From positions 11,429,084 to 11,493,083 of the forward strand of contig NC_062216.1 of the NCBI RefSeq assembly GCF_902686445.1: a DNA stretch of 64,000 bases. The letters run 5' to 3'. The notes beneath the pieces are model-generated. The model saw nothing but the letters and a program-made list of their open reading frames with translations. It was not told the DNA's origin and did not search any database. The position numbers were made by a program, and so were the translations under genes. Origin of the DNA: Sciurus carolinensis (lineage: Eukaryota > Chordata > Mammalia > Rodentia > Sciuridae). Shown piece after piece: positions 22,490 through 34,979 of the stretch (position 1 is the stretch's first letter; every line of letters begins with the position of its first letter).

Positions 22490-22526
22490 TACTCTGGTTC
22501 TCTCTGGAGAACTCTGACTCACACAA
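21908..22526 (+). mobile_element. MLT2-like ERV-L LTR with an internal insertion
   Basis: It begins GATGGTTAATTTTATGTAAC and ends GGTTCTCTCTGGAGAACTCT before ACTCACACAA, both MLT2 hallmarks. The middle GTGGGTGGGCCTCACCTACT is also typical. About 190 bp (21995-22180) interrupts the LTR between TGCATTTTT and CTTTTTTAGATGTGATTAAC; this looks like a small LINE-1 3' fragment on the minus strand. A (GT)n tract lies near the end. Confidence 0.75.
22450..22487 (+). repeat. (GT)n microsatellite
   Basis: About 19 GT units, near the end of the MLT2-like LTR. Confidence 0.97.
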
Positions 22527-22849
22527 TCTAGAAGTCCGTGCAGGAGCTCTGGGGGCTGGGAACGCTCGGTTTCCTGTCCTGGTGGTCAGTCCGCAGATGT
22601 TTGCTCAGCGATTTGGACATCTGCACACATAAGCCTACACACTCTTTGCTTTTATTGTAAAATATAATACACGTACCAATATTCAGTGACATCCCTCACA
22701 CTAGACAGAGCCGGGGTCCCGACAAAAGACTCAGACCCCGTTAGCACGACCTCTTCCACTGAACCGTCGTCCCCTCCTCCATCCCGAACGATCCGTCTCC
22801 TTCTCACAGTCCTGTGGTGCGTTCTCCTTCCCTCATCTACCATCGACCT

Positions 22850-22995
22850 CCTGGCTTTCCTCAGCCAGACCCTCCGCCCCTCCAGGCAAGGATCCGTCAT
22901 TTGTTCTTGCATCTACTTTCCATCAGACCGCATGCAGTAGGTGCCTAATAGTGATTTCCTAGGAATGAATGAAGGAGTTGATTAATAAATGAAGG
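22850..22995 (+). mobile_element. L2 3' end
   Basis: CAGTAGGTGCCTAATAGTGA and GAATGAATGAAGG match the L2 tail pattern. Confidence 0.65.
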
Positions 22996-22999
22996 ATGT

Positions 23000-23720
23000 T
23001 TTTCTATGAGCCTCCAAAGAGGTTCTGCTGTGGTTCTGAGTCATAAGGGCGCATGCAGGGGCGTGTCACGGGGAAGGCGGGGCTGGGCTGGCTCCCAAGG
23101 ACAGAGGGTTTCCGTGGGGAAGCTGAGGCCGGCCTCCCGTCACCTCCGCGGAGACGGACGAGGACAGGGAAGCTTGCAGAACAGTGGGGGAAGTCCCAGA
23201 GCAAAGCCTGTGGAGCAGGGGAGCCTTATTTCCTGATCTCGTCGACTTCGCCTGAAGACCCCACTTGGGGACAGGCGTGGTGACAGTGCCAGTCCTCGCG
23301 GAGGCAGGACACTCCGTGACTCCATCAGATTCCGTGTCCGCGCCGATCCTAAGCGGCTGGCGGGGAAGTGAAAGATTCGAGTCCCCCTCCGGTTTGGTGT
23401 TGGGCCAGGGAGAAACCAGCTGTGACCGAGGCGTGAATAGAGTCCCGGAGGCCAGGGCCGGTCCTCCTGGGGTCCGGTCCTCAGGGCCTTCGACTTCCAC
23501 GCAGTGGCCTGGGAGGCGAGTTCCCGCGTGGAACCGCCCAACGCGGCACACAAGCGGTGAAGACCCCGGAACTGGCTCCTCTGGGCTTGGTCGCAGAGCT
23601 GAGTTCTCTTTCCCAGTGAGTCACAGGGTCACTTGGACACCGACAGGCTGGACCACCAATGAGGCCCTTCGGCCTTCCGGGCTCCGCGGCCACGTGTTCT
23701 GGGGCCAAGGAAAGTCAGTA
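23000..23720. other. GC- and CpG-rich intergenic block
   Basis: CpGs are frequent over about 700 bp but less dense than at 20095-20480. Overlapping ORFs occur in several frames on both strands, as expected of GC-rich DNA, and none carries a domain I recognise. Confidence 0.45.
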
Positions 23721-24519
23721 GCCCTCGGCGCTGCCACTCAGGTGCCGCCCTTGGGGAACCTGTGAGGCTGCAGCTGGAGCCACCTGGTGCCAGGACCCTC
23801 CGCGAGGGCCTCCCGCTGCTCCTCTGTGTCCCCGGCTCGGGGTGCACTCCGCCAGGGCTCCCCAACCCAGGGCTTTTTTCTTTGAGTTTATCAAATCCAT
23901 AAAGGAAAGCTAAAGCCTCCCTCCATAACTGATCCTGAGTCAACACAAAAGAAGAGAAATCGAGAAAAGGCAGAGGAAATGGGAGGTGGGAATGACTGAG
24001 CGGAGGGTTGAAGTTGGGGCAGTTCCCGTTTGATTTATGCTGCCCTCAGTCGCCAAGTCCCCATGGCCCTTCCGCTTGCTCCCTAACAGGAGAGGGGATG
24101 ATCTGTGCTTCCACCTGGAGGGACCCGCACATGACAGATGACACGGGCATCGCTGAGCACCCTCCCTGCATGCAGAGGGGACTTCCTGCTCCCACGGTTT
24201 GCAATTCCCATAAAGGCCAGAGCTGACTCTCAGCCCGGGTTTAAATACCAGTGTCACATCCCCGATTTTAAAGGATGCTGGGCGTTGTGAAGTCCTTGCC
24301 CGGGAATTCACAGAGAATGTTTCATTCCTCAGTACAAAACGGAAGGAGAAGCACATTTGGAAGCGATTATTCAACCGTCTTCCTTTATGTAAAAGTAAAA
24401 TTTCTTCTGAAAACAAAATAGAAATAGGCAAGCCTACATGTCTTGCCCTGATACAGAGATGACCACTGTTAATTTGTTCCTGTATGTTCTTCCGGAACAT
24501 TCTACGTGAACATGTGCTC
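23721..24519. other. Intergenic DNA
   Basis: A 186-codon minus ORF (24500-23940) shows no recognised domain or repeat. Probably fortuitous. Confidence 0.5.
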
Positions 24520-24838
24520 TACTGAACCGTGGTCCCCAGCACCCTGTGTGGAAGCCCTAAGCCCCAGTGTGGTGGGCTTAGCTGTGGGGCCTTAGGAGGA
24601 GATTGGAGACCTCACCGGGGATTGGTGCCCCTAAAGAGGAGGAGGAGACACCAGAGGGCCCTCCCTTCCACAGCAGAAGGAGCCATGTGAGCCGCCAGCA
24701 ATCAGGCAGCCCCACCAGGGACCCGGTCAGCTGGGCCTAGAGCTTGGATTTCCAGTTTCTAGAATTATAGGAAATAAATTTTTGTTGTTCAAGTGACCCA
24801 GTCCCTGGTATTTTCTTACAGCAACCCAAGTGGAATGA
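24520..24838 (+). mobile_element. MLT1-like MaLR LTR
   Basis: A diverged copy: a GAGACACCAGAG block, AGGAAATAAATTT with the poly(A) signal, and a CCCAGTCCCTGGTATTTTCT ending. Confidence 0.7.
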
Positions 24839-24959
24839 TACAGGTGCATTGTTTCAACTGTGCCAATGATTTTCCGTCTTTCTTACTTACCTTGTCCAGG
24901 TACGAAGCGTTCCATACGAAGAGAAAGATTTGTCCGACAGACATTCCTCTCTGCAGCAG

Positions 24960-25150
24960 AGTGGTAATAGCAGGGTGTCCGGGCTTTTGGTGTTCAAAGG
25001 CACCCCTTAGCCCTGTGACATTAGACAAGCGACTTAACCTCCCTGTCTCAGTCTCTTTAAGGTAAATCGATTTTGTGTAGAATCTACTTCAAATGGGCTC
25101 TAGTAGGAATTAAATCAACCTGTATATGTGTGTATTTAGAACCGCATCTA
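24960..25150 (+). mobile_element. MIR
   Basis: CCCTGTGACATTAGACAAGC, GACTTAACCTCCCTGTCTCA and the following AGTAGGAATTAAATCAAC fit MIR. Confidence 0.65.
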
Positions 25151-25959
25151 TTATATGCTCGTCTCTCTACATGAATCCTCTGTTATCATGCCTGTTACAA
25201 CCATGGGCTCCTTAAGACTCTGAAACATGGGAGGAAGGCAGAGAGACACGGAGGAAAGAGGGGACAGACAGGACACCAAGGAGGGAAAGGTTGGCAGCCA
25301 ACTCCATAAGAACCAAAAAGCAATGTAAAAGGAAACCTGTCCCAAGCCCAGCCTGGGACAGCATTTTTGCACGATGTAACTCACACTGTGAAAGGAACAT
25401 AGTATTCTCACGCTGTGCTGCTGCAGCTTTCTGATAAACTCTGATGGGACAGAGACTTGTTCTGGGAAACCATGCACCACACTGACTGCCAGTCAAGCGT
25501 CTAGTTAGTGGTCACACACCCCTGGGTACAGAGGACAGGCGCAGGTGCATCTGTGTGTAATCATTAACACTGTGCCCTTGCTCTCTCAAACATGTGCTAG
25601 TCGAGACAATAAATCCATGGGACAAGTGGATATAGTTCAACAAGGATTGTCTGGCCATTCTCTTCTCCCATAAATTGTGTCTTCTAAAAGTAAATTCCCA
25701 GGATGGGTTTGATTATTTTCCTTTTCAGCAAGACTAAATTATAGCTTTGATACATGGTCTTTGTAATCTACCAAGAAACACTTGTATTTAACAAAAACTT
25801 GATATGTTAGAGAGAAGGTATCTTACTCTATCCTCTGAGATGCTTATAATCTGTTAAAAATAAGTATACTACCAGCAATGAGCAATTGGAATTTGAAATT
25901 AAGAACATGATAACATTTTCATTAGCACAAACTAATGAGATACAAATTTTTTAACTATA
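25151..25959. other. Intergenic DNA
   Basis: Nothing recognised. Confidence 0.55.
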
Positions 25960-27830
25960 CAGTAAGGTCTATAAGAAGAAACTACAAAATTCTGGCAAAA
26001 TCAATCAATGATTAAATAAATGCAGAGGTACAGATATCCCATGTTCATGGAAAGGAAGACTCAACATTACCAAGGTGTTGGTTCTTCCCAATTTGATCTA
26101 TAGATTTAACACAATCTCAAAAATCCCAGCAAGGTATTTTGTGGATTTTTAAAATATTTTTAGTTGTTGATGAACACAATATCTGTATTTTTTAATTCAT
26201 TTATTTTTATGTGGTGCTGAGGATTGAACCCAGTGGCTTATATATGCAAGGCAAGCACGACACCACTGAGCTACAAGTCCAGCCCTATTTTGTGGACATT
26301 AATTATCAAACTAATTAATTAACTAATTAACAAACTAATTCTAGCATTTCTATGAGTGGACAAAAGACCCAGATTAGGCAATGCAATACAAAGTAGGAGA
26401 ACCAACTGACAATGACTGACATTAACCTTCAAGATTTACTCTACAGCTATAGTAATCAGAACAGTATGGCGTTGGTGAAGAATGGACAACAGATCATAGG
26501 AGCAGAACGAAGAGCAGAGGCAGACCCCACAGATGGCATTAGATTGTCTTTGACAAAGGAACAAAAGGAATCCAATGGAGAAAAGGTGGTCTTTTCAACA
26601 AAATGTGCTGGGATGGCTGGACATCTACCTGCAGCAAAATAAATCTAAAAATAGACCTTATACTTTTGCACACATGCACACAAATCCCTTAGGATGAATA
26701 GCAGACCTAAATGTAAAATGCAAAACTAAAAAAATCCTAGAAGATAAGATCAGAAAAAAGTCTAGATGACCTTGGGGTATGGTGATGACTTTTTAGGTAG
26801 AGCAACGAAAACATAACCCACAAAGGAAAAAAAAATTGATAAATTAGACTTTATTGAAATTTTAAAATTCTGCTCCACAGAAGATATTGTTCAGAGAATG
26901 AAATGCAAACCAATGACTCGGATAAAACACTTGCAAAATGCACATGTGATAAAGGACTGGTATCCTAAAGAGACAAATCTTAAAACTCAAGTAAACAAGC
27001 ACAAAATTTTTAAAATAGGCGAAAGATATAAGCAGAGATACCTCGCCAAGGAAGATACACATGCAAATGAGCATTTGCAGAGATGTTCAACACCATGCAT
27101 CCCTGGGAAACTGCAAACCAGAGAGCACTACCCACCCAAGAATGGCTCAAATCCAAGATGCCACAGCACCCAACGCTGGCAAGGATGTGGGGCAACAACA
27201 AATTTCACTTTTTGCTATTGGGAATAAAAAATGGTGCAGCCACTTTGGAAGACAGTTTGGCAGTTTCTTACAAAACCTACTCTTACCATCTGATCCAGCA
27301 ATCGCACCCGTTGATATTTACCCAAATGAGTTGAAAACTTATGTCCACACAAAACTCTGTACACGAATGTTTATAGCAGCTTCACTCAAAACTGCAAAAC
27401 TTGGAAGCAACCAAATGTCCTTCACTAGGTAAATGGATAAACAAACTGCCGTCCATCCAAATGCTGAACTGTTGTTCAGCAATTGAGAGAAATGAGCTAT
27501 TAAGCCATGGGCAGACATGAAGAAAACTTAAGTATGTATTGTTAAATGCAAAAAGACACCAGTCTGAAAGGTTACATACCACCTGATTTTAACTTCATGA
27601 CATTCTGGAGAAGGCAAAACTTTGGGATAGTCAAAAGATCCAAGGTTGCCAGGGATTCTGAGAGATGAAGGGAAGGATAAATAGGTAACACACAGTATTA
27701 TCAGGGCAGTGAACTACTCCACGTGATGCTGTTGTGGTTATATACATGTCATTGTATATTGTCCAACCCACAGACTGTACATCACTAAGAACAAAGCCTA
27801 TCGTAAACTAAGGACTTCAATAATAACATA
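25960..27830 (+). mobile_element. Old LINE-1 ORF2/3' region split by a SINE
   Basis: Recognisable ORF2 pieces include CCCATGTTCATGGAAAGGAA, CTACAGCTATAGTAATCAGA, TGGTGCAGCCACTTTGGAAG and TTTATAGCAGCTTCACTCA. The copy has many indels and its frames are broken. An ID-type SINE sits at 26146-26285. Confidence 0.8.
26146..26285 (-). mobile_element. ID-type SINE nested in the old LINE-1
   Basis: In minus orientation it has a tRNA-like head (TTGTAGCTCAGTGG A box, GGGTTCAATCC B box) and an A-rich tail. It is flanked by an exact 11-bp duplication TATTTTGTGGA at 26135-26145 and 26286-26296. Confidence 0.9.
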
Positions 27831-27834
27831 TCCA

Positions 27835-27973
27835 GGGCTAGGGTTATGGCTCAGTGGTAGAGCAGTTGCCTAGCATGGTTGAGGCACTGGGTTCCATCCC
27901 CAGCACCACATAAAAATACACACATAAAATAAAGGTATTGTGTCCATCTGCAACTAAAAAATATTTTTTAAAA
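27835..27973 (+). mobile_element. ID-type SINE
   Basis: Head TATGGCTCAGTGGTAGAGC (A box), GGGTTCCATCC (B box), CAGCACCACATAAAAATA, and a tail ending GTGTCCATCTGCAACTAAA. This long tail form is characteristic of squirrels. It lies directly after the old LINE-1. Confidence 0.9.
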
Positions 27974-28059
27974 GTCCACATTTTCTCATCAGTTGTAACA
28001 ATAAAAGTACCACTTAAGTCAGACATACATGGAAACTCATCTTTCTATACACTACAATC

Positions 28060-28560
28060 GTTCTTTTAAAAGTTTATTGATTAAAAATTGTTTTCTTTCT
28101 GACAATAGTCTTTTCCAGTATAACTGTCCATATTTTTTGCATAAATGAAGGATTAAATGGATAAAATGGGATTAGAGTATCAATATTATTTTATCTTTTT
28201 ATAACTATATTATGAGGGTTTTCCAGTTACTAAATATCCTACATTATTTTAGTTTTATTGATTTCTATTTATATATACAGTAAGTGATTATATCTGTTTC
28301 CTATCATTAGATATTTAGGTTGCTCCCAACTTTTGGTAAACAATTCTTTGGTTAGGATTAGCTTCTAAAAGCAAAATTGTTTCATAAAGTCGCAGGCATA
28401 ATTAAGACTCTTGACATTCATTGCCAAATTTCTCTATAGACACATCCCCGTTTTTGTTCCTCCCAGTTTGTTCCCTTGCCAGTGTTATTAATATGTAAAA
28501 TCAGTGCTAACTCCGTAGACAAAAAATACCCCATTATTATTAAGATGCATTTTACTACTA
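28060..28560 (-). mobile_element. Possible ancient LINE-1 fragment
   Basis: An AT-rich stretch with TATTTAGGTTGCTCCCAACT, a word typical of the complement of old LINE-1 ends. The rest is too decayed to assign. Confidence 0.4.
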
Positions 28561-29046
28561 ATGAGCTTAAATACATTTTAACATGTTTCTTAGCCATCTA
28601 CAATTCCTTCTTATGACTTTACTGAAAGGCATTTAAGTTAATTTAACATATGAAAGGAAATGGTGGTCAGATACCCACTTTTATTTAAAAAAAAAAAAAG
28701 AATCAAAATCTCTAAACCACTAGGCCCCCATATTCAGTGATAGTAATTAATTCAAAGATTGGTTTTAAGCATAGCAAACAGATGGCAGTAATTCATTTTC
28801 TTCAAAGAACTTCATAATTTCCAATTCTGCTAATGGCTATCTACTTTTTTTTTTTTAAAGCACAGCACCCATGAAGCAACTCAATATCATATAGAAATTT
28901 TTAAAATAAGATTTCGTTATATAGCACATCTAGCAGAAGGCTACCACAGGAAGACATGGAAACAAAGCAAATGCCCACCAGAGCAGGTACCTCTGTGCAC
29001 TAGCCTCTTCATTCCACCCGAACCTTGGCAAGGTTGCTAATGGATT

Positions 29047-29429
29047 TGAATGAATACTGTGCTATCCTTTGAATGTGTTCTCCAGAAATTCATATACTGG
29101 GAACCCCAGATTCATATGTTAATGGCATTTGGAGGCAGGGCCTTTGGGAGGTGATTAGGCCATAAGGGTGGGCCCCCATGATGGCACCCACAGCCATGTG
29201 AAAGGAGAGACTTGAGTGAGCACAGTTGCTCTGTCTCACCATGCAATGCCCTTCACCATGTCACGATGCAGCAAGGAGGCTCCCTCTAGATGCCATACAG
29301 TTGCCAGTGCACCATGCTCCTGGACTTCCTGCCCTCCAGAACTGTAAGCCAAATGCACTTTTATTCTTTATAAACTACCTGGTCTCATGTATTTTGTTAT
29401 AAAACAGAAAACAGACTAAGACACTATGT
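29047..29429 (+). mobile_element. MLT1-like MaLR LTR
   Basis: The order of signature pieces is that of an MLT1/MaLR LTR: TTTGAATGTGTTCTCCAGAA, CCTTTGGGAGGTGATTAGGC, CCTCCAGAACTGTAAGCCAA, then TATTTTGTTATA and AGACTAAGACA at the end. Confidence 0.8.
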
Positions 29430-32400
29430 TTGCAGTGCTTAGCTGGCCTGGATTCCTTGAAGTCATAAAGCCATCACCCAAAATGCAGCAAATGATAAAT
29501 CCCCCATTTAACTTACCTAGAAACTCACCATCCTACTACTTATAGGCTCATAGCCAGATTCTTAAATGAAGAGATGGGAGAAGGTCAACAGGTAATATGA
29601 CATCTCCATACACCTCTGAAAGATGGGACACTCATGGAACTGTGCAGTCAGTGGTACGGAGAGGAGCGTGCATGCTCTGAACTCAGCCATGGAAGCCACC
29701 AGCCTGCCTGCAGGCTCAGGGCTCAGACTGCTGGGAAGTCAAAGAGAACGGGGCTCAGAATGATGTACATGGATGCCAGAGGTCACCACCCCACCACAAA
29801 GCAAGAGAGTCACATGGGGTCCGTGATCTCCTCCTACACACACTGCATGGCAAAGAAGGACAAAACAGGTACAAGAAGCTACTCTTAAAAACTGAACACA
29901 CTGTCTGACCTTCAGCCTAGCAAGGACAATGACAGACTTTGAGGGCGCTTGGGTAATGGCAGATGCCCCAACCCAGCTAGCAGTCACATCCACCCTTACA
30001 AAGCTCCAGGACAGTCTTTCAATTACCTCCTGTGTAGATATGAACACACAATCGAGTTTTCAGACATTTGAGGAAGCCTGCAAACTGTCAACCCCATTCA
30101 CATTCCAAAAGTTCTAGTCGTGAGATTTCAGAATGGATTCCAAGAAGCTCGCTAGAACCAAAGCACATAAATCTCCCAAACCCAATTGTTCATACCTCTT
30201 TTATTGGCTCTGAACTACAGAGCACAAGTACAGCTTTGTTTGCAAAGTCACATGAGCAGTCGGTGTTGCCCCCCTAAGGATACAGACACCGTAAGATGCG
30301 GTTCGCAACTGTCACGAAGTCACCCCATCAAGGGTGTGTGCCAGGCTCTGAATCCTGCACCTGGAGGGCCTCTGAGTTGAACATACCTGAGTACATTTCA
30401 CCCACTATAAAGTCAGGGCGCTACTCAAAAAAGGTTTGCAAGAGCTATATTCCCACTGAACAGCTGCTGCTCATGCTTTTGGAGTTTGGGAAAGAACCAA
30501 ATGCTATTATTCAAAACCCATCCGGAGAGAACAGGAGTAACGTTTGAGGATGTGTGTGCATCACACTGTACCCAGGCTGTTACGTGGTAAACCCTTCACT
30601 TCCCTCACCTCAAGTTCAGGGCTACTACCATTTCAGTCCCAGGACGTAGACATGAAGTGAGACTCTGGTAAGGAGAACCGCACCTCCGCATTCCAATGGC
30701 GAAATTCCCTCCCTAGACATCTAAAACCATGACTGCGCCTTTCTATGGAAGCCCATGGTGTCTTAGAGAAGGCAGGAAATTTTCTACCCACGCTTTTGAT
30801 TCCTTTTTCTTCCTCCAGCTCAGGGGCTCATGCCGCTGCTCTACTTGGTTTTTAGACACAGAACTTGAAGCAAGCACCGGGTGCCATCGCTTGACATTGT
30901 GTGAAGAAGCCAGCAAACGAACTCCTGCGGTTTAGCGCAGGACGGGATGGAGGTCTTCGCTGCAGGCAGTACAGCCGCGGCTAAATTTCTTTCCATTGAA
31001 GAGTGAATGCTTTCTTTATTAAGGTCAGGGCCAATCTCACCATCAGGTACCAGTGTGTTTACAGCAAGTGAACTTGAAGCAATTCCAACGAGTTCTCAGG
31101 AAGAACCAGAAGATTATCTCCAGTGTCCCAAGCTACTCTTAGAAAAGCACCCATTCCGACACCTCACGCGACCTAGGCTAGGAGTGCAGGTCACCGGCAA
31201 CTCCTTCTTTGCCACTGCTAGAGGTCACAGCACGTGACACCTTAGGGACATGCAGTTTGTAGTGAGCAGTGAGGGGCAAGCGTGGGTGACCATAAAACCT
31301 GGCTGAATTTCCTCCATGTCCCCAGGGCACTGACAGAGGAGGGTGGCTGACATCACTATCCTGTCTAGAAACACAATCTCTCGGACCTTCAACTGGTTCT
31401 CAGAGACCACAGGATTCACCCCGACCCTCTGAGAACACTCAGGAAGGCACCTAAAAACACATGTGACTGTGTATTTATCCCGCCCCGGCGTGGTGACAGG
31501 CTCAGAGACAAGCTCTGAGCTCTTCCTTCCATGTCATTTACATTGACAGATGACTCCCCCAAATCCACTGCTCACCCCTTGAGTGCTGTTGGAGGCACAA
31601 GGGTCTGGAGGACATTAGTACTTACAGATGTTGGTCCAAATTTCTAGGACTGGAGTTTAAGTTCTACTTGAAAGTCCTAGGCATCCACAAAAACAAAAAA
31701 CCCAATAGTAGCTGTTCAACCTTTTTTATGCCAAAATGGTCAAAGCCAGCAAATGAACACACTGCATTCAACCATGGTGTGTGGGAAGATTTCAGCAGCT
31801 TCCAGCAAAAACTAATGTCATCCAGGACCAGAATCAAAGCTCTGAAATGTTCGAGGTCCTCCCAGAAATGCCCAGGAATCAACACAATCCCTCGGATTCT
31901 TATGTTCTGCCAAAAACTAAGTGACAAGACTACAAATTTTCTAGCAGGGAAAATAAAGATTCTACAGTATCAGTATCCCAAGTGTCTTCTTGAGATAAGT
32001 CCACACCAACCCTCCGTGTTTCTGTGATGATTGCATGGTTTCAGGAGTGAAATGGGGTTAGATTACATGGAACTGTGTGTGCCTAACAGTATCCCTTTCT
32101 AACAGAAACGTACAAGCTTCTCTTTCTCTGTGCAGAATGTGACATAAGCACTACATTTTTTAGGCTGTAGTTCTTTCTGGACCTCCAAGAAGTCAAGTTC
32201 AGACCATCACTGATTCTCATAAACAAGCTGGGGTTGCAATGGGAACCCCCCAGGCTTCCAAGACAGAAGCATTTATGCAACAGTGTCACGTGAGTGGGGG
32301 ACCGCCCAGCTGCTTTCTCAATGTTTTCACTAGTGCATTATAGTTGTACAAAATGTAGGGGTTTACTTGGATGTAAGCATGCATGCATGGAATATAATTT

Positions 32401-34979
32401 CCTCATTTCAGTCCCCAGTACTCTCCTTTCTTTCCCCTTCTCTGCCCCCACCCCGTTCCCCTTTCTCTACTCTGCTGATCTTCTGTTTATTTATTGTTTT
32501 GAATTGGTTTGAAGATATGCATAAAGGTGAAGTTCACTGTAATGTGTCACGTAGGTACATGGCAACACTTGGTCAGTTTCAGTCCACAGTTCTGCCCTAT
32601 TCCTCTCCTCCACTGATCTCCCTCCTATTCCCAGTCCTTGACCTTGCAAAAAATTCTTACCTCTACTACAGAAAGCCCGTCTACTAACGAACTGCTAAAA
32701 ATGTGGTGAATGAGTTTTTAGCAAGAAAAATGTTCCTTTTTGGAGCTTTAACAAGTATAGAAAGGAAGAGGCAAATACTATTGCCATTATATGAAGCCCA
32801 AAATCAGGTGCTGGTACCTGAATCACCCCCTGAAACTTCAAGGGATCTACCCCAGCTGTTCTCTACCATTCCACTTCCCATGAGCAAAAGGGCTTTTTTT
32901 TTTTTTAATTTTGCTTTTGGACCTCACAGCAGGTACAAGGAAGCCCTCCACAGCCCTGGAGGGCTGGGTTCAAAACAGCACCCCACACTGGCTCCCATTG
33001 TTTAGAGCTGGCTCCAAAGCTCTGGGCTCCCAAGTTCGAAAAGTACACCCCAGCTACTCTGCTCAAATTGCCTTTACAAATCCTTTCCCAAGTTTTGTGG
33101 CTTTTCAAAGAAGATATTGGCATGTTCTCTCAGCCCACCTAAGGTCCACCCTCAAAGCATCCTCTAGATGTTGCTCTGGCCAGCAGAGTGTACAACAGGT
33201 GCAGGAGTCACCCACCCTGTCCCCTGGGGTGCCACGGAGCAAGCTCTACTGCTCTCTGGAAGGTGCTGCTGGAAATTGAATTAGTAAAGGCAAAGCATTT
33301 GGGGCGGTAAGATAAAGTGCTAGCATGCTCCTGATAGGTCAGCAGTCCTCGGCCTGCTGGACACCAGTTAGGACACCGGCCATCATTCTCTTGGCCAAAG
33401 AATAGATTTTACACTCAGGGGCTTGGTCATCCAGAACTCCCTACGGGTTCTCACTGTGGACCAGCAGAATTGCCCATTCTCCTAACCCATTCTAGATCAT
33501 AATGCCCTCCAGGAAGGGAATGGAAGGTGTGGTGTGGAAAGCACGGTGGGACGACTGGGGGAGGGGTGCGGGGAGCGGCTCCGAGGAAGGCCGCCATGCC
33601 AACACGGGCATGTGGTGGGTGTCTCTCTCCACCACAAAGGCCTCACCTACTCCCCCCAGGTCCATTTCAAGGCTGCGAATGAGGATGCCAAGGAGGCGCT
33701 TCCTAGCAGCAGAGTGAAGGCCTCAGCCTCTGTGAGGCTGATCAGCCCTTCTGCCTTCAAAAGAGGAGAGGCTGGTGGAGCCCACGCCTGGGCTAGGCTA
33801 ACTGGTGGAACTGCCTGAGACTGGGATCCAGCAGGGAAGCTACTGCAGCTGGAGATGGTCCTAGCAGTCTGCTTGGCTGGGCAGGGAAACCTCCATGCAG
33901 CTGGGCTGGGATTCCCCCAGTGCTTTCCTGGTGTCCACGGAGGACGGACTCCAAGGGTCATGGAGATGGGAACTGGCGTGGCTCTATCACACACAACCTG
34001 CCCGCTAGTTGCACTTCTCCATCCCCAGCAGAGCTCAGAGGACATTCCAGACGATGGCTTCGGGAATTACAGCAGCAAGCGAAACTCCAGAACTGTCTGT
34101 GGCTCTCTGGCGGCTGTCTCCTGGATGTGGATGTGACATGACGGTGAAGGATCTCCAGGGAGATGGGCTCCCTGATTTCAAGGGGGAAGAGGTTGACTCA
34201 GCACTTAGCTGTCAGCAGCCAGGTAACACATTTGAAGTGACGGGCAGCGGGAGGGACGTGGTGAAGCAGAATCTGAGGGTCTGCTTGATCTTTGATCCAA
34301 TGTGACTAATTGACCCAGTGTCTCTGGGAATGGAGTAGGTGGGAACCCAAATAAAAGATTCCTTATCTGCAGAACAAGAAAAACTTCCACTCTGTTAGCT
34401 GGAAGCCTGACTTGAGTCACCACAACAGAGAATCTTGTCACCACAATGGAAAGCCTTTACACCATTTCCTAGGCCCAAACTATTTCAGGGACTCTTGATT
34501 AAAGAAACCAGGTCACCTTAAGGAAGAACCCCTCAACCCTGTCACAGGAGACTCCTCCACACCTTCCCCACAAGGATAGGGACCCTAATATATAGTGACC
34601 ATGCAGGGAAAGGAGAATACCCAGGCCTCTGCAGTCTACAAGACAATCTCAGAACTGATGCTGGCTTGTAAGGACCCAAGGCATATTTATGATCCCTCAG
34701 TCAGAGTGGGAAGAGGGGTTATAATTGCCAACCAGCAAAGGTGGTTTCAGCTCAAGTCCAAATCACAGAGGGTCCAGAGGCCAAAGGACCATCTCAACAC
34801 ATGGATCTTTTCTCTATTTCCTGCATATAGAATGTACACACTTGACAGTGGCAGCCACTTTGGCCCTCTGGCCCACAGGGTAACACAGCGACTGTTGGAG
34901 GAAGGACTGAGCCCAGTCCCTGAACACCCTCTCTCTGCTAAGACAGAAAATCCAAAGCTATCTACCTTCCCAGAGGCAG
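29430..34979. other. Region upstream of the ERV-L pol, mostly unassigned
   Basis: No convincing gene is present. Parts may be decayed ERV-L gag/pro, because the ERV-L pol follows and an MLT1-type LTR precedes, both in plus orientation. I could not match any stretch to gag or protease. ORFs are short. A 243-codon ORF (34595-35326) runs into the RT remnant. A minus-strand LINE-1 tail (32328-32690) is inserted here. Confidence 0.5.
32328..32690 (-). mobile_element. LINE-1 3' end, 5'-truncated
   Basis: The plus strand TAGTGCATTATAGTTGTACA, the GCATGCATGGAAT block, the pyrimidine tract and GATATGCATAAAGGTG match the piece at 7163-7735. It interrupts the unassigned region upstream of the ERV-L pol. 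Confidence 0.75.

Noticed and set aside
23066..23765. ORFs of 161 and 166 codons on opposite strands
   Set aside because: They overlap each other in GC-rich DNA and neither has a domain or exon-like borders.
27835..27910. tRNA gene
   Set aside because: A and B boxes are present, but the sequence is the head of an ID-type SINE with its A-rich tail; the same applies to 26146, 46738, 47884 and the dimeric SINEs.
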